Origin: Treponema sp.
GTDB taxonomy: Bacteria > Spirochaetota > Spirochaetia > Treponematales > Treponemataceae
Length of the DNA stretch: 64,000 nucleotides
NCBI GenBank assembly: GCA_022640795.1
Contig: JALCCK010000001.1
Location: 34,587-98,586 of the forward strand
Direction: 5' to 3'
Of this stretch, positions 9,521 through 16,865 are shown piece after piece. Each line of letters begins with the position of its first letter. Position 1 is the stretch's first letter. The notes beneath the pieces were generated by a model that ran no database searches, was not told the DNA's origin, and saw only the letters and a list, made by a program, of their open reading frames with translations. The translations under genes and the position numbers were made by a program.

Positions 9521-10078
9521 CTATTGTTCCACTACTTCTTTTGTAAGGAATCTGACTTCCTTGATTTTCGAGGTACTAAGTATATCGTCATTGATTGCGT
9601 TACGTATTTCAATACGCAGTTTATCTTCATTCTGCGGTCGTAATTCCTCGGCAGTTTTTTCCGAAAAATATCTGCGGAGGAAATCTTTTATTTCTATTGT
9701 TCTTGCAGTAATTTCGGCAGAAGTAGCTTTATCGTCTTTTTTATAACCAAGAACAACTTCAACCACGACACTTGCAGGATTGGGATCTGCCGTTGTTGTA
9801 CGAATGGAACCAAGCGACTGATACCAGTCGAGAATTTCCCGTTTCCCTTCATATTCTTCACTGATAGTTATATCAGGATGGCTTGAAGTATTTCCACCCA
9901 TAATTTTCATCGTAATGACAACAACCGTAACAATCAGAATTATAGCACAAATGACAATAATCAGCCATTTTAACAGATTGGGAAAAAGAGTTCCCAATCC
10001 GCCTTTTTTCGCGGATGCAGAGACTGTTTCAGTTGACTCGTCAAGATTGATCTCGGTATTTTCATTATCATCTGCCAT
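9521..10078 (-). CDS. fliL: Flagellar basal-body-associated protein FliL
   Basis: 185 residues: an acidic cytoplasmic N-terminus (1-35), one membrane span (about 37-60) and a periplasmic FliL domain. FliL surrounds the stator units and supports torque; in spirochetes it also affects periplasmic flagellar orientation. The gene lies 46 bases downstream of motB and 31 upstream of fliM, in the usual place. Confidence 0.93.
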   Translation of the reverse strand: MADDNENTEINLDESTETVSASAKKGGLGTLFPNLLKWLIIVICAIILIVTVVVITMKIMGGNTSSHPDITISEEYEGKREILDWYQSLGSIRTTTADPNPASVVVEVVLGYKKDDKATSAEITARTIEIKDFLRRYFSEKTAEELRPQNEDKLRIEIRNAINDDILSTSKIKEVRFLTKEVVEQ

Positions 10079-10124
10079 TTCCGTTCTCCTCTTTTTTAGA
10101 TAGAGCTATTACTATATACTATCA

Positions 10125-10856
10125 TTAAAAATGACCTTCGTCCAGAATAATTATGTCAACCCGACGGTTATAGGCACGTCCTTCCGGGGTATCATTACTA
10201 AACTGCGGTTCTGTATCAGCGTACCCTGCTATTGAAAATTTATTTTCATCAACACCGAAGTCAGCCAGATAATGCAGCACGTTCGCAGCACGGGCAGCCG
10301 AGAGTTCCCAGTTACTCGGAAATTTTGAATTACTGCCGACCGGTGTATTATCTGTATGTCCCTCTATTCTGAACCGTCGGTTTTTCAGTTCATCAGACGT
10401 AAAAAACTGTGAGAGCCGCAGCAGCGTGTCTCTGGTCGAATCTATATCAAGATCAGCACTACCTTCCTTAAAAAAGGTATCTGCTGCAAGTGTTATAACG
10501 AGACCTCTTTCATCGCTTGTTATAGTAATCCTGTTAGTTTTCAAATCAGGAGCGAACAGACTGACCGCTTTCTTTTTTGCGAGTCCCAGGGCAGTTCCCT
10601 TTTGTGCCGATGGAAGACTGTTTATCGTATTTCCGAGATTAGCCATACGACCGGCAGAAAGAGAAATACCCCCGGTGGCCTGTTTCGATTCATTTAATTG
10701 AAGTGATGACTGTATAGCTGCCAGCTGGGTCACATCTACATCCGAAGGATTATAGAGCATGACGAAAAAACACAGCATCAGTGTAATCATGTCACCGTAT
10801 GTTCCCTGCCACGCTGTTGACGGTTTGCTTGGTTCCTTCTTTTCCTTTTTCGCCAT
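10125..10856 (-). CDS. motB: Flagellar stator protein MotB
   Basis: 243 residues. A short basic N-terminus is followed by a single membrane span containing the proton-accepting D22 in the TYGDM motif. The periplasmic OmpA-like peptidoglycan-binding domain (about 120-240) includes the FRIEGHTDNTPVGS motif. With MotA it forms the ion channel of the motor and anchors it to the cell wall. The start codon is 8 bases after the motA stop. Confidence 0.96.
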   Translation of the reverse strand: MAKKEKKEPSKPSTAWQGTYGDMITLMLCFFVMLYNPSDVDVTQLAAIQSSLQLNESKQATGGISLSAGRMANLGNTINSLPSAQKGTALGLAKKKAVSLFAPDLKTNRITITSDERGLVITLAADTFFKEGSADLDIDSTRDTLLRLSQFFTSDELKNRRFRIEGHTDNTPVGSNSKFPSNWELSAARAANVLHYLADFGVDENKFSIAGYADTEPQFSNDTPEGRAYNRRVDIIILDEGHF

Positions 10857-10864
10857 ATGAACCT

Positions 10865-11647
10865 CTAATCTTTTATTACTTCGGGTTCAATCGCCTTCCG
10901 TGTATCAGGATCAAGATACGTAAGAAGCTTCTGAGCCATAATTCTTGGATTTTCTCCTGCCTGAATAGCAAGAACCCCTTCTATAATCATTTCTTTCGTA
11001 CGCATTTCAAGCGAATTCTGCCACAAAAGTTTCTGTGCTGCCGGTGCCAAAAGCCAGTTTGCCATCATTGCACCATATAATGTTGTGATAAGAGCGACAG
11101 CCATATTAGGTCCCAGAGATGACTTATCTTCAAGATTATTCAACATACCGATAAGACCAAGAACGGTTCCCATCATTCCGAAACCAGGGGCAAATCCGGC
11201 CCACTGTGTTACAACATTTATCCATTCCATATGACGGGCTTCGACCTGATTCATCTCATTTTCCATTATTGTCCGTATGACAGCTCCGTCCGTACCGTCG
11301 ACAACCAGTCGCAGACCGTTTTTCATAAACGGGTCCTCAAGATCATCCAGTCCATCCTCAAGAGCGAGGATACCTTCACGCCTCGCTTTTTCAGACAAGG
11401 TCACCATATTCTGTACTATCTGTTTTTCTCCAAAATCGGGTATTTTTAAAAGTTTTCCCAGTACTTTGAAAAGACCGATGCATTTACTGAGCGGCGCCAC
11501 AATAAAAAGAGTAAAATACGATCCGCCGATTGTCATAAACATAGACGGAATATCAATAATTCCCATAAGTGAGCCACCGGAAGTAAGCGTCGCTAAAATT
11601 ATACAGGCGCCGCCTCCGATTACACCAATTATTGTTGCTATATCCAT
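10865..11647 (-). CDS. motA: Flagellar stator protein MotA
   Basis: 260 residues with four membrane spans (two near the N-terminus, two around 150-205) and a large cytoplasmic loop carrying charged residues that contact FliG. The MMGTVLGLIGMLNNL segment is typical of MotA/ExbB/TolQ proteins. It is one base from flbD and 8 bases from motB. Confidence 0.96.
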   Translation of the reverse strand: MDIATIIGVIGGGACIILATLTSGGSLMGIIDIPSMFMTIGGSYFTLFIVAPLSKCIGLFKVLGKLLKIPDFGEKQIVQNMVTLSEKARREGILALEDGLDDLEDPFMKNGLRLVVDGTDGAVIRTIMENEMNQVEARHMEWINVVTQWAGFAPGFGMMGTVLGLIGMLNNLEDKSSLGPNMAVALITTLYGAMMANWLLAPAAQKLLWQNSLEMRTKEMIIEGVLAIQAGENPRIMAQKLLTYLDPDTRKAIEPEVIKD

Positions 11648-11648
11648 A

Positions 11649-11846
11649 TTATACCTCTTGAGAATTAATTCCTATTTTTTTACGGTAAGCTATTATTTTG
11701 TCAATAACATCCTGCGGATCATTTTTCAGTACTATTTTTCTGCCTGAAAGCATCAGTAACGTTAAATCAGGATTGGTTTCCATACTTTCTATCATATGCG
11801 GGTTTATCCAGTATTTCTTCCCATCAAGTCGCATAACTTCAATCAT
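11649..11846 (-). CDS. flbD: FlbD-family small flagellar protein
   Basis: 65 residues, beginning with the family signature IEVMRLDGKKYWINPHMIES. These small proteins are encoded just before motA in spirochetes and many Gram-positives; their function is not settled. This is the first gene of the visible minus-strand operon. A ribosome-binding site (GGGAG) precedes the ATG, and a 12-bp hairpin lies upstream of it. In many treponemes flgD/flgE lie directly upstream; here a divergent two-component operon is there instead. Confidence 0.9.
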   Translation of the reverse strand: MIEVMRLDGKKYWINPHMIESMETNPDLTLLMLSGRKIVLKNDPQDVIDKIIAYRKKIGINSQEV

Positions 11847-11862
11847 AAATTATTCTCCCGGG

Positions 11863-11892
11863 AAAGACTTTGTCTGTCCGGACAAAGTCTTT
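11863..11892 (-). promoter_or_regulatory. 12-bp 5'-terminal hairpin in the flbD leader
   Basis: AAAGACTTTGTC at 11863-11874 and its exact reverse complement at 11881-11892 are separated by six bases. On the minus strand the hairpin ends 16 bases before the flbD start. There is no T-run on either side, so it is not a simple intrinsic terminator. It coincides with the predicted 5' end of the transcript from the sigma-28-like promoter at 11899-11926, so a role in mRNA stability or translation control is plausible. Confidence 0.6.
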
Positions 11893-11898
11893 ATCACA

Positions 11899-11926
11899 AT
11901 ATCGGTAAAAACTGCAGAACGGTTTA
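11899..11926 (-). promoter_or_regulatory. Sigma-28-like promoter of the flagellar operon (candidate)
   Basis: On the minus strand TAAA (11926-11923) is followed after 17 bases by CCGATAT (11905-11899). This closely matches the sigma-28/sigma-D consensus TAAA-N14-16-CCGATAT, with a spacer one base longer than usual. Transcription would start near 11892, at the base of the hairpin. No equally good sigma-70 promoter was found closer to flbD. Confidence 0.45.
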
Positions 11927-11947
11927 CGTATAATTTTATTTTTCGCT

Positions 11948-12024
11948 GTATAGTTGTATACTACAGATAAAATTGTGTTATAGAAAAAAAACAGGTTGCG
12001 TTTTTCAAAATGTTTGTGTAACCT
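11948..12024 (+). promoter_or_regulatory. Dyads in the leader region of the two-component operon
   Basis: GTATA-GTTG-TATAC is a short perfect dyad at about 11948-11961. CAGGTT near 11992 and AACCTG near 12019 can pair in the RNA leader of the downstream response regulator. A weak TTGTAT-N18-TTATAG promoter overlaps the first dyad. These are candidate autoregulatory or structural elements and not proven sites. Confidence 0.3.
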
Positions 12025-12041
12025 GATTTGAGGATAAGAGG

Positions 12042-12749
12042 ATGGAACCATATATTCTTATACTAGAAGATGTCCCGGAAATGGCAGAGCTGATTGCGCT
12101 CTATCTTTCAAAAGCCGAGATGTCAGTTGTTACTGCCAGCACAGCAGAAGAAGCTCTTGAAAAACTAAAAAAACGAGTACCGGATCTTATACTATTGGAT
12201 TTAAATCTTCCGGGTATGAGCGGATTTGATTTTTTAAAAGAATTCAGAGAAACATATAACAAGACAATTCCGGTGATTATTGTTTCAGCACGGGATGCTG
12301 ACGAAGATATCATAACGGGCCTCGGATACGGAGCGGACGAATTTGTAACGAAACCATTTTCTCCGCGCGTTCTTGTTGCCAGAGTTGAATCAAATTTACG
12401 GAGAAAAGCCGTAACAGAAGCTGCTGTTGAAAAAACAATTTCGTTCGGACCTTATACGCTGCTCCTCAACAGTTGCGTTTTGAAAAAAGGTGCGGTTAAG
12501 ATACCTTTGTCAACAAAAGAATACGAAGTACTTGAGTTTTTTGCAAAAAATCCGGGCGAGACACTTTCTCCCGATACAATATATAACGAGGTCTGGAAAG
12601 CTCAGTACGGTGATGTGACGGCGGTTGCTGTCTATGTGCAGCGATTACGGAAAAAAATAGAAAAAAAACCTGCCAATCCTGAATATATCCAGACGGTATT
12701 CGGCCAGGGGTATCTGTTTACGATACGCAAAGAGGATAAAAAGAATTGA
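12042..12749 (+). CDS. OmpR-family response regulator
   Basis: 235 residues. The receiver domain (1-118) has acidic pocket E9/D10, phosphoacceptor D53 in LLDLNLPG, and the conserved K104 in FVTKPFSP. The C-terminal winged-helix DNA-binding domain (about 135-232) ends in the VYVQRLRKKIEKK region typical of OmpR/PhoB. A good ribosome-binding site (GAGGATAAGAGG) precedes the ATG. The last bases overlap the kinase start, so the two genes form an operon. The target genes and stimulus cannot be read from the sequence. The divergent flagellar operon is an obvious candidate only by position. Confidence 0.93.
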   Translation: MEPYILILEDVPEMAELIALYLSKAEMSVVTASTAEEALEKLKKRVPDLILLDLNLPGMSGFDFLKEFRETYNKTIPVIIVSARDADEDIITGLGYGADEFVTKPFSPRVLVARVESNLRRKAVTEAAVEKTISFGPYTLLLNSCVLKKGAVKIPLSTKEYEVLEFFAKNPGETLSPDTIYNEVWKAQYGDVTAVAVYVQRLRKKIEKKPANPEYIQTVFGQGYLFTIRKEDKKN

Positions 12750-14125
12750 CCATAAAGCGACAATTCTATCTTCTCATCATTATTGTTATCTGTGTTCCTG
12801 TTCTTAGTATAATAGCCTATCCTTTTTACCACTACCTGACTTCTTCAGAACGGGTACTTCTGCGGGGATATCAGCAGATCAGGAAGATGTCTGCTATCAG
12901 CCTTACCAATTCTGACTGGGATATTGTACTCAAAGAATTACGGCATATCCCTCCTGACGTCCAGTCAGCAATCATTGCAGACCATTCACAGATTCTTATC
13001 TCTACTATTCCTGAGTTGAAAGCACTTCAGATAATCGACGATAAGGCACTTTTCAAGTTTATAAAAGAAACGAGCGGAAAATATTTTTATCAGGTAGTAT
13101 CGCCGCCTTTGCACGATAAAACGATGCAGCTTCTTTTCTTGAGCCGCGTTTATAGAGACAAACGGAAACTTCCTCCCGAAAATAAAAATGCATTGGGAGG
13201 GCTTATTCTTATCCTCATATTTGAAGTCCTCTGTATTACTGTTATCGTAAACCTTTCTAAGACTATTTCCCGTTCCATTACACTGCTTGAGAAAAATACG
13301 GCACGAATTGCAAACGGTGAACTCAATCTGAAACTGCTTACCCAAAAGGGTAAGCAGAGTAATGAAATCACCTCTTTAACGGAAAATCTTGATAAAATGA
13401 GAAATTCCTTGCGTGAGGATGAAGAACGGAGAACCCGGTTTATTATGGGAATAAGTCACGATCTCAGAACTCCGGTGGCCGTTATAAAAGGATACACTGA
13501 GGCGCTCTCTGATGCCGTTCTCGATGACCCGACAGAAATCCATAAGGCACTTGAAATCATCAATACCAAGACAGGTCAGCTCGAAAACATGATCGATACA
13601 CTGATAAATTTTGTAAAACTTAATAATTACGAGTGGCGGAAAAAACTCATTCCGCAACCGATAGAACCGATACTGCAGGAATTTGCAAAAGCATCAAAAA
13701 TAACCGGCGAAATATTTAAAAGGATCGTTACGACATCCATAGCTGTATCGCCGGATCTCCTCATACCTATCGACAAGATGCTTTTTCAACGGGCATTGGA
13801 AAACTTATTCAGTAATGCGCTCCGCTATACAAAAGAAGCAGATAGAATTTCCATCTCGGCTGCTGCTACAGATACTGCCCTTAAAATCGAAATCGGCGAC
13901 ACAGGCTGCGGTATTGCGGAAAAAGATCAGAAACATATCTTTGATCTCTTCTACCGCGGGTCAAATTCTCGGCGGGAAGAAGGAATGGGTATCGGGCTGT
14001 CTGTCGTAAAAAATATAGTCGATACTCACGGCTGGGCAATAGCACTTGAATCAAAACAAGGACACGGAAGCCTCTTTACCATTACTATTCCGCTGGATAA
14101 AACCGAAATTATAAAACAAAATTAG
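12746..14125 (+). CDS. Membrane sensor histidine kinase
   Basis: 459 residues starting at a TTG that overlaps the response-regulator stop by 4 bases. Two membrane spans (about 7-25 and 150-170) flank an extracytoplasmic sensor region of about 120 residues. A HAMP-like linker (170-225) leads to the HisKA domain with H238 in GISHDLRTP, then an HATPase domain with an N-box (ENLFSNALRY), G1 (GDTGCGI) and G2 (GMGIGLS). It is a complete class I kinase, presumably the partner of the adjacent OmpR-type regulator. No ligand can be inferred. Confidence 0.93.
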   Translation: MTIKRQFYLLIIIVICVPVLSIIAYPFYHYLTSSERVLLRGYQQIRKMSAISLTNSDWDIVLKELRHIPPDVQSAIIADHSQILISTIPELKALQIIDDKALFKFIKETSGKYFYQVVSPPLHDKTMQLLFLSRVYRDKRKLPPENKNALGGLILILIFEVLCITVIVNLSKTISRSITLLEKNTARIANGELNLKLLTQKGKQSNEITSLTENLDKMRNSLREDEERRTRFIMGISHDLRTPVAVIKGYTEALSDAVLDDPTEIHKALEIINTKTGQLENMIDTLINFVKLNNYEWRKKLIPQPIEPILQEFAKASKITGEIFKRIVTTSIAVSPDLLIPIDKMLFQRALENLFSNALRYTKEADRISISAAATDTALKIEIGDTGCGIAEKDQKHIFDLFYRGSNSRREEGMGIGLSVVKNIVDTHGWAIALESKQGHGSLFTITIPLDKTEIIKQN

Positions 14126-14180
14126 GACGGGGTGTATTCAACAGTCAGACGAGTTTTGAATGTGTATTCTTTCTGTAAAT

Positions 14181-14214
14181 CCGATTGCAAAAGTTAACAG
14201 ACTTTTACAATCGG
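14181..14214. repeat. Imperfect 14-bp inverted repeat after the kinase gene
   Basis: CCGATTGCAAAAGT at 14181-14194 and ACTTTTACAATCGG at 14201-14214 pair with one mismatch around a six-base loop. It lies about 55 bases after the kinase stop. No T-run follows, so termination is uncertain; a processing or mRNA 3'-end stabilising hairpin is possible. Confidence 0.4.
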
Positions 14215-14226
14215 TTCAAGCTATTC

Positions 14227-14254
14227 TTTACATTCTGGAATTATGTGTTATACT
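14227..14254 (+). promoter_or_regulatory. Sigma-70 promoter of the small RNA candidate
   Basis: TTTACA (14227-14232) and TATACT (14249-14254) with a 16-base spacer. No coding sequence follows on this strand before the terminator at 14323-14367, so the promoter must serve a short non-coding or regulatory transcript starting near 14261. Confidence 0.6.
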
Positions 14255-14260
14255 TTAAAA

Positions 14261-14367
14261 AGTCGAATGGCAAATTCTGATTTTTTTGCAGGATGCGCCT
14301 CCTGCCAGGTCTTTTCGACATCCCGTTCGTATAGGTTACCTCCTCTCCTGACGAACGGTTTTATTTT
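14261..14367 (+). ncRNA. Small RNA candidate with CCUCCU-rich terminator loop
   Basis: About 105 bases between a good promoter and a good intrinsic terminator, with no convincing ORF. An outer stem GTCGAA (14262-14267) pairs with TTCGAC (14314-14319). Inside it GCAGGA (14288-14293) pairs with TCCTGC (14300-14305). The 3' hairpin is the terminator. Its 20-base loop contains ACCTCCTCTCC (14338-14348), which resembles the anti-Shine-Dalgarno end of 16S rRNA and could pair with GGAGG ribosome-binding sites. The SRP RNA signature is absent. The terminator T-run overlaps the stop codon of the convergent hemW gene. Confidence 0.5.
14323..14367 (+). terminator. Intrinsic terminator of the small RNA candidate
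   Basis: CCGTTCGT (14323-14330) pairs perfectly with ACGAACGG (14351-14358), followed by TTTTATTTTT. This is a classical Rho-independent terminator on the plus strand with an unusually long, pyrimidine-rich loop. Confidence 0.75.
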
Positions 14368-15578
14368 TCTATGTCAATATTTTCCAGAAAAATATTCAAG
14401 AACAGCAGCCCTTTCCGGGTAAGTGCATAAAAAGTATGATTATTTTTCTTGAATCGATGTGCAAGCCCTTTTTTCATCCATACAGAAAAAAGTCCTTTTT
14501 CCCTAAAAACAGGTATATCCGTCATAGAATACTTATACCGGTTATAAAAATTTTCAGCATCAATGCCACGGAGCAATCGTAATCCCATCATAAAATATTC
14601 GAATTCCATTGTCTTTTTATCGAGCAGTTCCGTTTTTCTGATAAAACCTGGAATTGATTCTTCGTCTGAATGTGTTCCGGTACGCTGATTATTCCAGAAC
14701 AGTGTGTATGCCGCTATATTGTGAGTGTCGGACCATCGTAATCCGGTGTTTTCAAAGTCATAAACCGTTCCGACCGCACCCGCGCCGCACCCGATATAAT
14801 CATCTTGGAGCCAATAGGCTAAATTATGCCTGCTTTCAAATCCTTTTTTTGCGAAATTCGAGACTTCATACTGTTTGTATCCGAGTTTCTCGAGCAAATC
14901 ACGACCAAGAATCCACTGTTTGTCGGTCTGTATGGTATCCGAACTAAAATCCGTTCTTGCGCCGAGCGGCGTTTTCGGTTCAACTGTCAGTGCATAGAGA
15001 GAAATATGGTCAGGATCACAGGCCGCTATTTTCTTTATTCCCTGTACATATTCATTCGTATCCGATTCAGGCAGGCCTGCTATTAAGTCAACGGAAAGCT
15101 GCCCGTTCCACTTTGATTTTATAAGCGAAAGGGCTGTTTTTGCCGCCGTTACGGAACCTGTTCTGTGAACAGCTTGTAAAACATGGTCATCAGTACTCTG
15201 TATTCCGACAGAGATTCTGCTTACACCACTTTCAGCCGCGGCATTCAACAGCGATTCGTTCACATTTTCGGGATTCATCTCAACCGTTATTTCCTGGATA
15301 AAATTTTCTGGCGTTGTATTCCGTATATACGAAACCAGATCATACAGCTGCTCCGGCAAAATAAGGCTTGGTGTTCCCCCTCCTATATACACGGTATTCC
15401 AGTTCTGAACAGAATACCGTTCCACATACCAGCTGATTTCTTTCTTTACGGCAGACAGATACGTATCTGGTACAGAAGTATTTCCGACAGGAATACTAAA
15501 AAAATCACAATAATCACATTTTGATCTGCAGAACGGTATATGAATATACAGAGAACATGATTTCAAATTGGATTCCAT
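14361..15578 (-). CDS. hemW: Radical SAM heme chaperone HemW-like protein
   Basis: 405 residues. The radical-SAM cluster motif is C17-x3-C21-x2-C24 in PFCRSKCDYCDF, without the fourth Cys that marks true coproporphyrinogen dehydrogenase HemN. GGGTPS and the DLIAGLP motif follow, and the C-terminal HemN_C region is present. HemW proteins insert heme into apoproteins, but many were annotated as HemN. The gene starts 13 bases after lepB on the same strand with no recognisable ribosome-binding site, only AU-rich sequence. Its last codon overlaps the terminator T-run of the convergent small RNA. Confidence 0.85.
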   Translation of the reverse strand: MESNLKSCSLYIHIPFCRSKCDYCDFFSIPVGNTSVPDTYLSAVKKEISWYVERYSVQNWNTVYIGGGTPSLILPEQLYDLVSYIRNTTPENFIQEITVEMNPENVNESLLNAAAESGVSRISVGIQSTDDHVLQAVHRTGSVTAAKTALSLIKSKWNGQLSVDLIAGLPESDTNEYVQGIKKIAACDPDHISLYALTVEPKTPLGARTDFSSDTIQTDKQWILGRDLLEKLGYKQYEVSNFAKKGFESRHNLAYWLQDDYIGCGAGAVGTVYDFENTGLRWSDTHNIAAYTLFWNNQRTGTHSDEESIPGFIRKTELLDKKTMEFEYFMMGLRLLRGIDAENFYNRYKYSMTDIPVFREKGLFSVWMKKGLAHRFKKNNHTFYALTRKGLLFLNIFLENIDIEK

Positions 15579-15591
15579 ACTATATTATTTA

Positions 15592-16293
15592 TTATTTAAA
15601 AATTTTAAAATCCTTAAAGGGAAAATACGACAAAAGTACTTTTCCCTTTATACGGGATTTTTTTACGACACCCCACAGACGGGAATCTACAGATCTGTAC
15701 CGGTTATCAGCGAGAACGAAATAGTCGTCCCCTCCCAGTACAATTGGCGAAAAATCAGCGCAGACACCGAAGTCTTTTTCCCACATTGCAGGAGTCGTTT
15801 CAATAGCAACATTGTACGGATGATCTATCAGTTCGAATTCCGTGAGAAAATGTGACTCATCAGCCGGTTTTATATAGAGTACAAAATCCTTCATATAAAT
15901 AGTATCTCCTGGAAGCCCTATAACACGCCGAAGCTGTTCAGTTTCAGTTACGAGCGAAGAATGGGCGTGCGGAACATATTGCTGAAAAGTAAAAAAACCA
16001 ATAAATTTATCCAGCAACATACGGAATTTTCCCTCTGCCGCTGAATAAAGAGGAGCAAGGATAATAACGCTTCCGCGTGCAGGAGTTGTGACAAGCGGCG
16101 AAACAATAACGCAGTCGCCCTTGTTTATTTCGGGAACCATTGAAACGGAACGCTGTCGCACCGGAAAGACCAGAAAAGCTTGAATCAGCGTCATCCCAAA
16201 CGAAAACAAAAAGATAATGCCAACAGCGATTGCTATTTTATGATGAAGTTCACGTTTCATCTGATATGAAACTTCGTAGATTCCCTTTTTCAT
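15592..16293 (-). CDS. lepB: Type I signal peptidase, catalytic Lys apparently replaced by Arg
   Basis: 233 residues from the ATG at 16293. A frame-extended start at 16305 overlaps the predicted -10 box and is less likely. A membrane anchor (about 19-43) is followed by the nucleophile S51 in VSMVPEINKGD (box B). In box D the normal pattern is Lys-Arg-x-x-Gly-Leu-Pro-Gly-Asp; here it reads R122-R123-V-I-G-L-P-G-D, with Arg in the place of the general-base Lys. The C-terminal box E (GGDDYFVLADNR) is intact. It would cleave signal peptides at the periplasmic face. Whether it is active, needs a rescue residue or is a non-catalytic paralogue is open. Confidence 0.85.
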   Translation of the reverse strand: MKKGIYEVSYQMKRELHHKIAIAVGIIFLFSFGMTLIQAFLVFPVRQRSVSMVPEINKGDCVIVSPLVTTPARGSVIILAPLYSAAEGKFRMLLDKFIGFFTFQQYVPHAHSSLVTETEQLRRVIGLPGDTIYMKDFVLYIKPADESHFLTEFELIDHPYNVAIETTPAMWEKDFGVCADFSPIVLGGDDYFVLADNRYRSVDSRLWGVVKKSRIKGKVLLSYFPFKDFKIFK

Positions 16294-16300
16294 TATTTTC

Positions 16301-16329
16301 AGCATAGCATAAAGCCGGATGATTTACAA
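16301..16329 (-). promoter_or_regulatory. lepB promoter, predicted leaderless start
   Basis: On the minus strand TTGTAA (16329-16324), 17 bases, then TATGCT (16306-16301), then 7 bases and the ATG at 16293. Transcription would start at or one base before the start codon. No Shine-Dalgarno sequence precedes the ATG. Confidence 0.55.
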
Positions 16330-16343
16330 CAGAAAATTCATGC

Positions 16344-16372
16344 TTGAAAGTAACGGTTGTATATCGTATACT
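16344..16372 (+). promoter_or_regulatory. smpB promoter, predicted leaderless start
   Basis: TTGAAA (16344-16349), 17-base spacer, TATACT (16367-16372), then 7 bases before the ATG at 16380. The +1 position falls at 16379-16380, so the mRNA would begin at the start codon. It stands back to back with the lepB promoter, 14 bases apart at the -35 boxes. Confidence 0.6.
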
Positions 16373-16379
16373 TTACAGC

Positions 16380-16844
16380 ATGTCTGAAGGCAGAAAAATT
16401 ATAGCAGCCAACAAGAAAGCTCGTTTTAACTACTTTGTTGACGAATCAATAGAATGTGGGATAGCTCTGCTCGGAACTGAAGTCAAATCCGTAAAATCGG
16501 GTAATTTCTCTTTTCCGGATGCTTTTGCAGAAATCACTAATGGAGAACTCTGGCTCAAAGGAGTTCATATAACGGAATATTCCTATTCGTCAGTTTTTAC
16601 GCACGACCCGGATCGTCCGAAAAAACTGCTGGCACATAAAGCGGAAATCAAGCGTTTACAGCGAAAAATAGACCAGAAAGGGGTAACACTTATTCCGTTG
16701 GATTTCTATCTCAAAGACGGAAAAGTAAAACTTACCCTCGGACTCTGCAGAGGAAAAAAACAGTTCGACAAACGCGCCGGAATACGGGAACGGGATGTAA
16801 ACAGAGATATGCAGCGTGAATTCAGACGGGGACTTCAGTCCTAA
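16380..16844 (+). CDS. smpB: tmRNA-binding protein SmpB
   Basis: 154 residues from the ATG at 16380; the frame can be extended to 16344 but that ATG-containing stretch is the promoter -35. The N-terminus ANKKARFNYF, the IALLGTEVKSVKSGNFSFPDA region and the C-terminal KKQFDKRAGIRERDVNRDMQREFRR tail are all typical. SmpB carries tmRNA to stalled ribosomes for trans-translation. Family length is normal. No ribosome-binding site is visible. Confidence 0.96.
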   Translation: MSEGRKIIAANKKARFNYFVDESIECGIALLGTEVKSVKSGNFSFPDAFAEITNGELWLKGVHITEYSYSSVFTHDPDRPKKLLAHKAEIKRLQRKIDQKGVTLIPLDFYLKDGKVKLTLGLCRGKKQFDKRAGIRERDVNRDMQREFRRGLQS

Positions 16845-16865
16845 GGATGCATCAGGGGTTATGTA

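Noticed and set aside
14261..14367. SRP (4.5S) RNA
   Set aside because: The size is right but the conserved GGAAGGAAGCAG-type loop is absent on both strands; kept as an unknown small RNA.
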